From: Acidobacteriota bacterium
GTDB lineage: Bacteria; Acidobacteriota; Blastocatellia; Pyrinomonadales; Pyrinomonadaceae
Length of the DNA: 5,388 bases
NCBI GenBank assembly: GCA_019247865.1
Contig: JAFBAJ010000580.1
Span: 1-5,388, forward strand
Direction of reading: 5' to 3'
Numbering within the stretch: position 1 is the stretch's first letter; every line of letters begins with the position of its first letter. Below are positions 1 through 5,388 of the stretch, piece by piece. Under the pieces are notes generated by a model, which made no database searches, was not told the origin of the DNA, and saw only the letters and a list, made by a program, of their open reading frames with translations. The translations under genes and the position numbers were made by a program.

Positions 1-2
1 TG

Positions 3-74
3 CGGCAGTCGTCACCGGCCGCCGCGCCGCACACAGACAACCCGGCCGAGACGACCGACCCGTCCGGCTCCTGA
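3..74 (+). CDS. possible C-terminal tail of an upstream gene (partial, 5' end outside window)
   Basis: The frame that starts at base 3 is open from the left edge to a TGA at 72-74 and encodes 23 residues rich in Pro, Ala, Ser, Thr and Asp, ending in DPSGS. Nearly all its codons end in G or C, as expected for a real gene in this GC-rich genome, and the composition resembles a disordered C-terminal tail. The other two forward frames end at 98-100 and at 121-123 and give arginine-rich, less protein-like peptides. If the call is right, the gene ends 39 nt before tmk and could share its transcript. The product cannot be identified from so few residues. The call rests only on codon and composition arguments. 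Confidence 0.3.
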   Translation, partial: RQSSPAAAPHTDNPAETTDPSGS

Positions 75-113
75 CATCTGCTTCCGATTCGACAGCTTGA
101 GAGTGAGTGCGCG

Positions 114-785
114 ATGGGCGTGAGCGGAGCTTTTCTGACTTTTGAGGGCATAGACGGCTGTGGCAAGTCCACACAGTTGCGTCTGGTGGCGAGCGAGCTG
201 CGGCTCGGCGGGATGGAGGTCGTGGCGACGCGCGAGCCGGGCGGGACGGCTCTCGGCACGCGCCTGCGCGCCGCGCTGCTCGACGCAGAAGAGAGCGTCG
301 ATCCGTTGGCAGAGCTGCTGATCTTCGCAGCCGACCGCGCGCAGCACGTCCGCACGCTCGTCCGGCCCGCGCTGGAATCCGGCCACATCGTGCTCTCGGA
401 TCGCTACGCCGACGCGACCGTGGCGTATCAGGGCGCGGGGCGCGGCTTCACTTCGGAACTGATCGCGCAGGTGGTCGCGCTCGCCACCGGCGGGCTTCAG
501 CCGGACCTGACCATCGTCTTCGATGTCCCGGTCGCAGAATGTATCGCGCGCACACAGCGACGAATCGCCAGCGACCATCGCGGCGACCGGCTCGACGCGG
601 AAGACGCAGCCTTCCACACGCGCGTCCGTCAAGCCTATCTGGAAATGGCCGCGCGCGAGCCCGAGCGCATACGCATCATCGACGCCAGCGGCTCGATTGA
701 AGAGACTCACGCGCGCGTGATGGATCTCATAACTCCGTTATTAAAGTCCCAGCTCTCAAGTCACAGGTCTCAAGTCAAAAGCTGA
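114..785 (+). CDS. tmk: thymidylate kinase (dTMP kinase)
   Basis: This cytoplasmic enzyme phosphorylates dTMP to dTDP with ATP, an essential step towards dTTP. Seen in the 223-residue product: the P-loop FEGIDGCGKST (10-20), the TREPGGT motif (39-45), the SDRY motif (95-98) followed by YQGAGRG (105-111) for dTMP binding, and a lid region (about 147-170) with several arginines. The P-loop has no arginine between its glycines and the lid is arginine-rich, the pattern of the E. coli-type enzymes. ATG 114 is the only reasonable start: the frame has a stop at 72-74 and no ATG, GTG or TTG in between. The ribosome binding site is weak (gagag at 99-103). The last 13 or so residues (KSQLSSHRSQVKS) are encoded by an inverted heptad repeat and are probably not part of the native fold; the family is commonly about 205-215 residues. 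holB begins 38 nt after the stop. Confidence 0.97.
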   Translation: MGVSGAFLTFEGIDGCGKSTQLRLVASELRLGGMEVVATREPGGTALGTRLRAALLDAEESVDPLAELLIFAADRAQHVRTLVRPALESGHIVLSDRYADATVAYQGAGRGFTSELIAQVVALATGGLQPDLTIVFDVPVAECIARTQRRIASDHRGDRLDAEDAAFHTRVRQAYLEMAAREPERIRIIDASGSIEETHARVMDLITPLLKSQLSSHRSQVKS

Positions 786-824
786 GACAGACCTGGGATT
801 TGAGACCTGTGACTTGAGACTTTA
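742..824. repeat. inverted array of 7-bp units (palindrome) spanning tmk 3' end and holB start
   Basis: A perfect 20-bp inverted repeat is seen: tctcaagtcacaggtctcaa at 754-773 and its reverse complement at 800-819. Including a G-U pair, the stem extends to 23 bp (754-776 with 797-819) around a 20-nt loop. Both arms are built from 7-bp units. The left arm is five units (742-776) of the type NCAAGTC/ACAGGTC. The right arm is five units (790-824) of the type GACTTGA/GACCTGT, alternating so that there is also a 14-bp super-period. The outer units taaagtc (742-748) and gacttta (818-824) are also complementary, which leaves one left unit unpaired. The tmk stop (783-785) lies in the loop and the right arm reaches the A of the holB ATG. 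Only three T residues follow the stem, so it is not a typical intrinsic terminator. It looks like a dispersed intergenic palindromic repeat, but copies elsewhere cannot be seen in this window. Confidence 0.88.
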
Positions 825-1870
825 TGTTTGACCGACTTGCCGGGAATGAGCGTGTGAAGGAGAGCCTGCGGCGGCTGCTGGCGGCGCGGCGCGTGCCGGG
901 CGCGCTCCTCTTCGTGGGCGAAGAGGGCGTGGGCAAAAAGCTGTTCGCGCTGGAGCTGGCGAAGGCGCTCAATTGCCGCACGCCCGTCGCGGAGGTCGAA
1001 GCCTGCGACACTTGCTCTTCATGCACGCGCATCATGCGCTCGACCTTTCCGGATTATCAGAGCGAATCCGACAACAAAGAGAAGCTCATCTGGAGCGAGT
1101 ACGCGGATGTCGGCCTCCTGCGCCCGTACAATCGCCTGATTCGTGTCGCACAGATGCGCGACCTTGAGCGCGAGGCCAACTTTCGCCCGTACGAAGGGCG
1201 CGCGCGCGTCTTTCTCATCGAAGATGCGGACAGGCTGAACGAGCAATCATCGAACGCGCTGCTGAAAACGCTCGAAGAGCCGCCAGCCACTTCGCACCTC
1301 ATCCTCATCACGTCGCGCCCGGCATCTCTGCTGCCGACCATTCGCTCGCGCTGCCAGACGATACGCTTCGCGCCGCTCGCCGCCGCGGAGATCGAGCGTT
1401 ACCTGCGGCAACAAGACAAGAAGCTGGCCGCGGCTGACGCACAGCTCATCGCGCACGTCGCGCGCGGCAGCATCGGACGCGCGCTCAACACAGACCTCAA
1501 GGCTTATCAGGCGCAGCGCACGGCGATGCTGGAAATCCTGGATGCGCTCGTCCGAACGAAAGACCGCGCGCGGCTCCTGCGTGCGGCCGAAGAGCTGACC
1601 GACGCCAGGCGCAAAGATGAGTACGAGCCGCGCCTCGGCGTGTTGGAAACATTGGTGCATGATGTCTGGTCGCTCTCGCTCGGCGCGGGCGCGGAAGGGC
1701 TCGCCAACACAGACCTCGGCGCACAGCTCGCGCGTCTCGGCCAGGGACTTGAGAGCCGTCGCGCCGCGCGCTGGCTCTCGCAGATCGAAGAGCATCGCCG
1801 CCAGCTCGAAGTCAATATCAATCGCAAGGTAGCCACCGACGCGCTCTTGCTGGCGATGGCGGAGGAATAA
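824..1870 (+). CDS. holB: DNA polymerase III delta' subunit (clamp loader, AAA+ family)
   Basis: The delta' subunit belongs to the clamp-loader complex that opens the sliding clamp and places it on primed DNA. The 348-residue product shows an N-terminal AAA+ module: a P-loop-like GEEGVGKK (32-39) in which the usual Ser/Thr after the lysine is Lys; zinc-ligand cysteines C51, C61, C64 and C67 (CDTCSSC); a Walker B-like VFLIEDADRL (129-138); the conserved NALLKTLEEPP (144-154); and the SRC motif (175-177). The C-terminal third is helical and arginine-rich, as expected for the collar domain. Degenerate ATP sites are known in delta' proteins, so the Lys fits a subunit that does not hydrolyse ATP. 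The segment between the cysteines and Walker B is longer than in E. coli. Paralogue DnaX (gamma/tau) is less likely because it has an intact P-loop and usually a longer C-terminus. ATG 824 directly follows the palindromic repeat and has no clear Shine-Dalgarno; only gag at 816-818 is near. Confidence 0.93.
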   Translation: MFDRLAGNERVKESLRRLLAARRVPGALLFVGEEGVGKKLFALELAKALNCRTPVAEVEACDTCSSCTRIMRSTFPDYQSESDNKEKLIWSEYADVGLLRPYNRLIRVAQMRDLEREANFRPYEGRARVFLIEDADRLNEQSSNALLKTLEEPPATSHLILITSRPASLLPTIRSRCQTIRFAPLAAAEIERYLRQQDKKLAAADAQLIAHVARGSIGRALNTDLKAYQAQRTAMLEILDALVRTKDRARLLRAAEELTDARRKDEYEPRLGVLETLVHDVWSLSLGAGAEGLANTDLGAQLARLGQGLESRRAARWLSQIEEHRRQLEVNINRKVATDALLLAMAEE

Positions 1871-1876
1871 GGGGAA
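1861..1876 (+). promoter_or_regulatory. ribosome binding site for the receiver-ATPase gene
   Basis: Two purine-rich stretches precede ATG 1881: ggagga at 1861-1866, inside the last codons of holB, and aagggga at 1869-1875, overlapping the holB stop. The second has the better spacing (5 nt). The overlap with the end of holB suggests translational coupling between the two genes. Confidence 0.6.
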
Positions 1877-1880
1877 CGAG

Positions 1881-2741
1881 ATGGCTAAGAAGATTCTGGT
1901 GGTGGATGACGACCCGGAGCTGCATGCTCTGATCGGCTTTGCGCTGCGGCGCGAGGGTTATCAGGTGCTGGAGGCGCTCGACGCCTTCGAGGGTTTGGAG
2001 GCCATCGAAAGCGAGGTCATCGATCTGGCCCTGCTGGATGTGATGATGCCTAAGATGGATGGCCTGATGATGCTCGCGCGCCTGCGCGAGAGGCATCAGG
2101 ACCTGCCCGTCGTCGTGATGACCGCGCTCACGACGCCGGAGACGGCCATCAGCGCGCTCAGAGAGCAGGCCTGCGATTTTTTAGCCAAGCCCTTCGATGT
2201 CGACCAGTTGCTCTCGGCCGTGAGCGCTGTCTTTGAGCTGGTGCCGCAGGAGATCAAGATCGAAGTCCTCTCGGCCAGACCGGAATGGATAGAGCTGCGC
2301 GTGCCCTGCGACCCGGCGGCGATTGACCCGCTCGAAAGAATCATGGCGCAGCTCAAGGCGGACATCCCGGAAGACACACGCGAGAACGTGACCTATGCTT
2401 TCCGCGAGATGCTGCGCAACGCCATCGAGCACGGCGGCAAGAACGACTCCAGACAGATGGTCGAAGTCGGCTTCCTGCACACTCCGCGCGTCATCCTCTA
2501 TCGCATCAAAGACCCCGGCGAAGGCTTCGCGATCGAATCACTGCATCACGCGGCCATCCTCAACCCGGAAGACGACCCGACGCAGCACGAACGTTACCGC
2601 GAAGAACGCGGCATGCGCCCCGGCGGCTTCGGCATCCTCATCGCGCGCGAGATGGTGGACGAGATGATCTACAACGAGCAGCACAACGAAGTGATTTTGA
2701 TTAAATATCTGGACGGAATGAAACAACCCACTGAAACTTGA
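1881..2741 (+). CDS. response regulator receiver fused to RsbW/SpoIIAB-like ATPase (HATPase_c_2)
   Basis: This is a predicted cytoplasmic signalling protein of 286 residues with two domains. The receiver domain (about 4-120) has the acidic pair D10/D11, phospho-acceptor D53 in LLDVMMPKMDG, T81 and K103, so all key residues for phosphorylation are present. After a linker, a GHKL-type ATPase domain (about 140-278) has an N-box EMLRNAIEHGG (176-186), a G1 box DPGEGF (211-216) and a glycine-rich G2 box around MRPGGFG (245-251). The ATPase resembles anti-sigma kinases of the RsbW/SpoIIAB type rather than a sensor histidine kinase: there is no dimerisation/His-phosphotransfer segment and no membrane segment. 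By analogy, phosphorylation of D53 may control a serine-kinase or partner-binding activity, for instance on a sigma factor or an STAS antagonist; neither partner is encoded in the window. The gene starts 10 nt after holB and ends 22 nt before the Roco gene. The fold assignments are strong; the target is unknown. Confidence 0.92.
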   Translation: MAKKILVVDDDPELHALIGFALRREGYQVLEALDAFEGLEAIESEVIDLALLDVMMPKMDGLMMLARLRERHQDLPVVVMTALTTPETAISALREQACDFLAKPFDVDQLLSAVSAVFELVPQEIKIEVLSARPEWIELRVPCDPAAIDPLERIMAQLKADIPEDTRENVTYAFREMLRNAIEHGGKNDSRQMVEVGFLHTPRVILYRIKDPGEGFAIESLHHAAILNPEDDPTQHERYREERGMRPGGFGILIAREMVDEMIYNEQHNEVILIKYLDGMKQPTET

Positions 2742-2746
2742 AGCTC

Positions 2747-2754
2747 AAGAGAGG
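2747..2754 (+). promoter_or_regulatory. ribosome binding site for the Roco gene
   Basis: The purine-rich aagagagg ends 9 nt before ATG 2764 and supports that start. It lies in the 22-nt gap after the receiver-ATPase stop. No promoter of its own could be recognised in so short a gap, so transcription from upstream is the simplest view. Confidence 0.65.
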
Positions 2755-2763
2755 TTTCTCACC

Positions 2764-5124
2764 ATGACCAGAGAAGAACTGTTACAAATTATCGAACAAG
2801 CTGCCAGAGATAAGGTCACGCGGCTTGATCTTTCCGGTCAGGAATTGACCGAACTGCCGCCGGAAATTGGTCACCTTACTGATTTGGAATACCTTGAGCT
2901 TCAAGGCAATCAACTTACAAAATTACCGCCAGAAATAGGCAAACTTACGAACCTCACAATTCTAGAAGTTGGAGATAATCAGTTAACGGGGATTCCCGCC
3001 GAAATCGGTCAACTACATAAATTGGCGAGACTTATATTAAGGGATAATCATTTAGCTACATTGCCCATTCAGATTTACCAACTTATTAATCTTACATGGC
3101 TTTCACTTGCTCGTAATCAATTACTTGAATTATCGCCTGAGATTAGCCAACTATGTAACTTGACATGGCTTGGCCTCGGAGGCAATCGATTCACGGATTA
3201 CCCTCAAGGTATTGATAAGCTAATTAATTTAGAACACCTGTTTGTCTGGGGTATACCCGCAAAAATACTTCCCATAGGGTTCGGTCGATTAGAAAAACTT
3301 AAAATTTTAGAACTTGAAAATAATCCTCTGACTTCACCGCCGCCTGAAATTATTCAGCAGGGAACAGAAGCTATTCTGGCTTATTTGCAAGAGCGATTAG
3401 AGGATAGCAGTAAGCAATGGCTTTCTAAGTTGGTAGTAGTCGGAGAAGGCGGTGTGGGGAAAACCTCGCTGTTAAGAGCACTGCGGGGCGAGAGCTTTGA
3501 AGAGCAGCAATCAACGACGCACGGCATTGAAGTTCGCTCGCTTGAGATGGAGCATCCGACCGAGACGGATGTCGCCATGCAGCTCAACACGTGGGACTTC
3601 GGCGGGCAGGAGATTTATCACGCGACGCACCAGTTCTTTCTGACTAATCGCTCGTTGTTTCTGCTGGCATGGAACGCGCGGCATGGATTCGAGCAGGGCA
3701 AGTTGTATTACTGGCTTGATACGATTCATGCGCTCGCGCCGGACTCGCCGATTTTGCTCGTCGCGACGTGGACTGATGAGCGCGACGCTGACGTTCCGCT
3801 CAGCGAGCTACAGCGTAAGTACCCGCAGATCATCGGCCAATGTGAAATCAGTAATCGCACCGGCGCGGGGATTGACGAGTTGCGGCAAGAGATTGCCAGC
3901 GCAGCCGCTAATCTGCCGTTGATGGGTGAGCTATGGCCGACGACATGGCTCAAGGCTGCGAATGCTCTGCGCGCAAAGCCTGAAAAGCACATCAGCCCGC
4001 AACAGATGAATGAGCTGATGGCTGAGCATGGAGTGAAAGAGACCAGCTTGGGAGTGCTCGCGCGCTGGCTGCATGAACTGGGGGACATTCTTTATTTCCC
4101 GGACAGTGAGGATTTGAAGGGGATCGTCATCCTCAAACCGCAATGGGTCACAGAGTACATCAGCAAGGTGTTAGAGAGCGATGAAGTCATCGAGCGTTAC
4201 GGCATCTTCACGCGCTCGCACATGGATGCGCTCTGGCAAAACCTTGACCCGATGATGCGCGAGTATTTCCTGTGGATGATGGAGCGATTCGACCTCTCCT
4301 ACAAAACACCCGACAACCGGGAGATCAGTCTCGTCGTGGAGCGGCTGCCGCTTGAGCCGCCGGATTACGCGCCGCTGTGGAATGCGCCGAGAGAGAATGG
4401 CGAGAGCAACGAAGTCTCTATGAGATTCAAGCTCAACACTATTCCGGCCGGTATTCCGACCTGGTTCATCGCCCGCTCGCATCGCTTTACGACACATAAC
4501 CACTGGCGCACCGGCGCGCTCTTCGCTTATGAGCCGGAGCAGAAGCATTTAGGTCTGGTCCAAGCTTTTTCACACGAAGGCTACTTGCAATTGACCGTCA
4601 GAGGGTTGAATCCGCAGAACTTTTTCGCGCTGCTGAAGGACGGCATCGAAGTCACGCTCGCACGGTTTCCCGGATTACAGATCACGCGTTTGATTCCCTG
4701 CCCCGGACATGACGGCGAGCCGTGCACGCATGAGTTCAATTACGCACATCTGGAAAAGGCGCTGGAAAGAAAGCCCCCCATCCGTGAAATTCAATGTCCT
4801 GTCTCCTTTGAAAATGTTTCAGTGCCGGGACTCCTGTTCGGGTTGCACTGGAGCACGAAGAATGAGGTTCTGTCAGCGATTGCAGAACTCAGGGCGGCTG
4901 AAGAGGACCAGCATGAAGAGGTGGTCACGAAGCTGGATAATCTGACGGCGCTCGTCCAACGTGAATTCACCAACGCCTTTCGGCGCGAGCAGGCGAAGGT
5001 TGAATCACACTGTCCAAATATTTTCGTCTTACGCCCGCGCGAAGCTACAGGCTGGCGGGAGTTTTTCCAGGAAGTCAAAAAGAATCTTATCGGACAGACT
5101 ATCGAGTTGCAGCTCTTCTGCTAG
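2764..5124 (+). CDS. LRR-Roc-COR (Roco family) GTPase, ended by an in-frame amber codon
   Basis: Roco proteins combine leucine-rich repeats with a Ras-like Roc GTPase and a COR dimerisation domain; LRRK2 is the best-known member, and most bacterial roles are unknown. Seen in order in the 786 residues: eight 23-residue LRRs (18-201); the Roc domain with P-loop GEGGVGKT (227-234), a switch I-like TTHGI (251-255), switch II DFGGQE (278-283), a G4-position TWTD (335-338) and SNRTG (363-367) at G5; COR from about 390 to 640; a cysteine-bearing segment (C646, C654, C678); a predicted helical, charged segment (about 700-745); and a conserved-looking end CPNIFVLRPRE. No signal peptide or clear membrane segment is seen, so a cytoplasmic location is likely. 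TAG at 5122-5124 stops the frame, but the coding signal continues beyond it in the same frame, so the native protein was probably longer. The LRR part has much lower G+C than the Roc-COR part. The ATG is supported by a good ribosome binding site. Confidence 0.93.
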   Translation: MTREELLQIIEQAARDKVTRLDLSGQELTELPPEIGHLTDLEYLELQGNQLTKLPPEIGKLTNLTILEVGDNQLTGIPAEIGQLHKLARLILRDNHLATLPIQIYQLINLTWLSLARNQLLELSPEISQLCNLTWLGLGGNRFTDYPQGIDKLINLEHLFVWGIPAKILPIGFGRLEKLKILELENNPLTSPPPEIIQQGTEAILAYLQERLEDSSKQWLSKLVVVGEGGVGKTSLLRALRGESFEEQQSTTHGIEVRSLEMEHPTETDVAMQLNTWDFGGQEIYHATHQFFLTNRSLFLLAWNARHGFEQGKLYYWLDTIHALAPDSPILLVATWTDERDADVPLSELQRKYPQIIGQCEISNRTGAGIDELRQEIASAAANLPLMGELWPTTWLKAANALRAKPEKHISPQQMNELMAEHGVKETSLGVLARWLHELGDILYFPDSEDLKGIVILKPQWVTEYISKVLESDEVIERYGIFTRSHMDALWQNLDPMMREYFLWMMERFDLSYKTPDNREISLVVERLPLEPPDYAPLWNAPRENGESNEVSMRFKLNTIPAGIPTWFIARSHRFTTHNHWRTGALFAYEPEQKHLGLVQAFSHEGYLQLTVRGLNPQNFFALLKDGIEVTLARFPGLQITRLIPCPGHDGEPCTHEFNYAHLEKALERKPPIREIQCPVSFENVSVPGLLFGLHWSTKNEVLSAIAELRAAEEDQHEEVVTKLDNLTALVQREFTNAFRREQAKVESHCPNIFVLRPREATGWREFFQEVKKNLIGQTIELQLFC
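2815..3366 (+). repeat. eight leucine-rich repeats, 69-bp period, within the Roco gene
   Basis: Residues 18-201 divide without gaps into eight units of 23 residues (69 bp) of the form LxxLxLxxNxLxxLPxEIxxLxx. Units 1-3 are the closest to this consensus. Unit 5 has Ser in place of Leu before the Pro (ELSPEI). Unit 7 (156-178) lacks the consensus Asn and reads VWGIPAKIL there, so it is the most diverged. The bacterial LxxLPxEIGxL type suggests a curved solenoid for protein binding. The units are similar in protein sequence but already diverged in DNA, so this is not a recent tandem expansion. Confidence 0.9.
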
Positions 5125-5388
5125 GTGCCCGGTCACTGGCATCCGACCGTGGAGGGCGGAATCTATGAGATCAATCAACCGGCAGAGTGGATTAAAGCAT
5201 CCGCGCCTTATCTGCGTCGTCTAGTAACAGTCTTGAAATACACCTCGCCGCTGGTTGGCCCATGGCTGGGCTCAGCCATTCCGGCTGATTATGAAAAGTA
5301 TTTAAAAAATGACATCGCGCTCATGGATGAGCTGGTCAAAAAGCTGCCGGAGTTCAAGGAAGATGTCGCCTCAGGTCTGGCTGAAAGT
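5125..5388 (+). pseudogene. in-frame continuation of the Roco gene after the amber codon (3' end outside window)
   Basis: Directly after TAG 5122-5124 the same frame stays open for 88 codons to the right edge. The translated stretch contains HWHPTVEGGIYEI, QPAEWIKASAPYLRRLV, a hydrophobic TSPLVGPWLGSAIP and KNDIALMDELVKKLPEF. From recall of bacterial Roco proteins, this Trp-His-Pro / Pro-Ala-Glu-Trp / Lys-Asn-Asp-Ile pattern is the usual C-terminal region that follows the LQLxC segment, so it belongs to the same protein. The frame does not shift, so one substitution, most simply CAG (Gln) to TAG, explains the break. A GTG sits right after the stop (5125), but no Shine-Dalgarno precedes it and it falls in the middle of a conserved segment, so a separate gene start is unlikely. 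Functional status is open: pseudogene, sequencing error, or readthrough. Confidence 0.75.

Noticed and set aside
12..710. Long open frame on the minus strand (232 codons) opposite tmk
   Set aside because: It lies almost entirely opposite tmk, whose motifs are unmistakable. Its product is Arg/Ala/His-rich without recognisable motifs, as is usual for antisense frames in GC-rich DNA.
754..823. Rho-independent terminator between tmk and holB
   Set aside because: The stem is long but not especially GC-rich, the loop is about 20 nt, and only three T residues follow before the holB ATG. The arms are better explained as heptad repeats.
742..824. CRISPR array or attachment site
   Set aside because: Units are 7 bp, contiguous and inverted, with no spacers of regular length, no cas genes and no integrase in the window.
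1247..1795. Minus-strand open frame of 182 codons opposite holB
   Set aside because: It is an antisense shadow of the holB coding sequence; the Arg/Glu/Ala-rich translation has no family features.
2749..2760. Small hairpin (gaga/tctc) around the Roco ribosome binding site
   Set aside because: There are only four base pairs with a 4-nt loop, which is expected by chance and too weak to claim regulation.
4961..5224. Forward frame of 87 codons that crosses the amber codon in another frame, as a sign of a frameshift
   Set aside because: Its translation is basic and lacks family motifs, whereas the original frame continues to make sense on both sides of the TAG. The break is a substitution, not a frameshift.
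5125..5388. Independent new gene starting at GTG 5125
   Set aside because: No Shine-Dalgarno is seen before it, and the encoded start falls in the middle of a segment that reads as a continuous Roco C-terminal region. A single nonsense change in one gene is simpler.
2764..5388. Roco gene as part of a known anti-phage defence island
   Set aside because: No recognisable defence genes, nucleases, toxins or mobile elements are present in the window, and the flanks are housekeeping and signalling genes. The sequence gives no direct support.

Overview
The window is a compact stretch of bacterial chromosome with every supported gene on the + strand. Genes are closely packed (10-38 nt gaps). Two are housekeeping genes, thymidylate kinase (tmk) and the DNA polymerase III delta' subunit (holB). 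They are followed by two signalling genes: a receiver domain fused to an RsbW/SpoIIAB-type ATPase, and a large LRR-Roc-COR (Roco) GTPase that runs off the right edge. The housekeeping part is GC-rich (about two thirds G+C in one line counted by hand) with many gcg/ctc/cgc codons. The tmk-holB pairing, high GC, a receiver-ATPase fusion and a Roco protein would fit a soil-type lineage such as Acidobacteriota. That is inference from recalled gene content, not proof; other GC-rich phyla also carry Roco proteins.

Layout: 1-74 probably holds the last codons of an upstream gene. tmk is 114-785. Positions 742-824 hold an inverted array of 7-bp units that forms the last 13 or so codons of tmk, the short intergenic gap, and the sequence right up to the holB ATG. 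holB is 824-1870. The receiver-ATPase gene is 1881-2741, 10 nt after holB and with a good ribosome binding site. The Roco gene starts at 2764, also with a good ribosome binding site.

The most notable observation is in the Roco gene. Its reading frame meets an amber codon (TAG) at 5122-5124, but the same frame stays open for all 88 remaining codons and encodes what looks like the normal C-terminal region of the family. The likely explanation is one nonsense change (for example CAG to TAG), a sequencing error, or, less likely, readthrough. The second is the heptad-based palindrome joining tmk and holB: the tmk stop lies in the loop and the right arm abuts the holB start, which could couple translation of the two genes. 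The third is the composition break inside the Roco gene: the LRR part (2821-3420) is about 41% G+C by hand count, whereas the sequence from the GTPase P-loop onwards is clearly richer.

How the genes may work together: tmk makes dTDP for DNA synthesis and holB is part of the clamp loader, so they form a replication-related pair. The receiver-ATPase and Roco proteins are both signalling switches. Their adjacency suggests co-expression, but nothing in the sequence proves a shared pathway. I found no RNA genes, CRISPR arrays, transposases or convincing intrinsic terminators. No gene-free stretch exceeds 300 bases.
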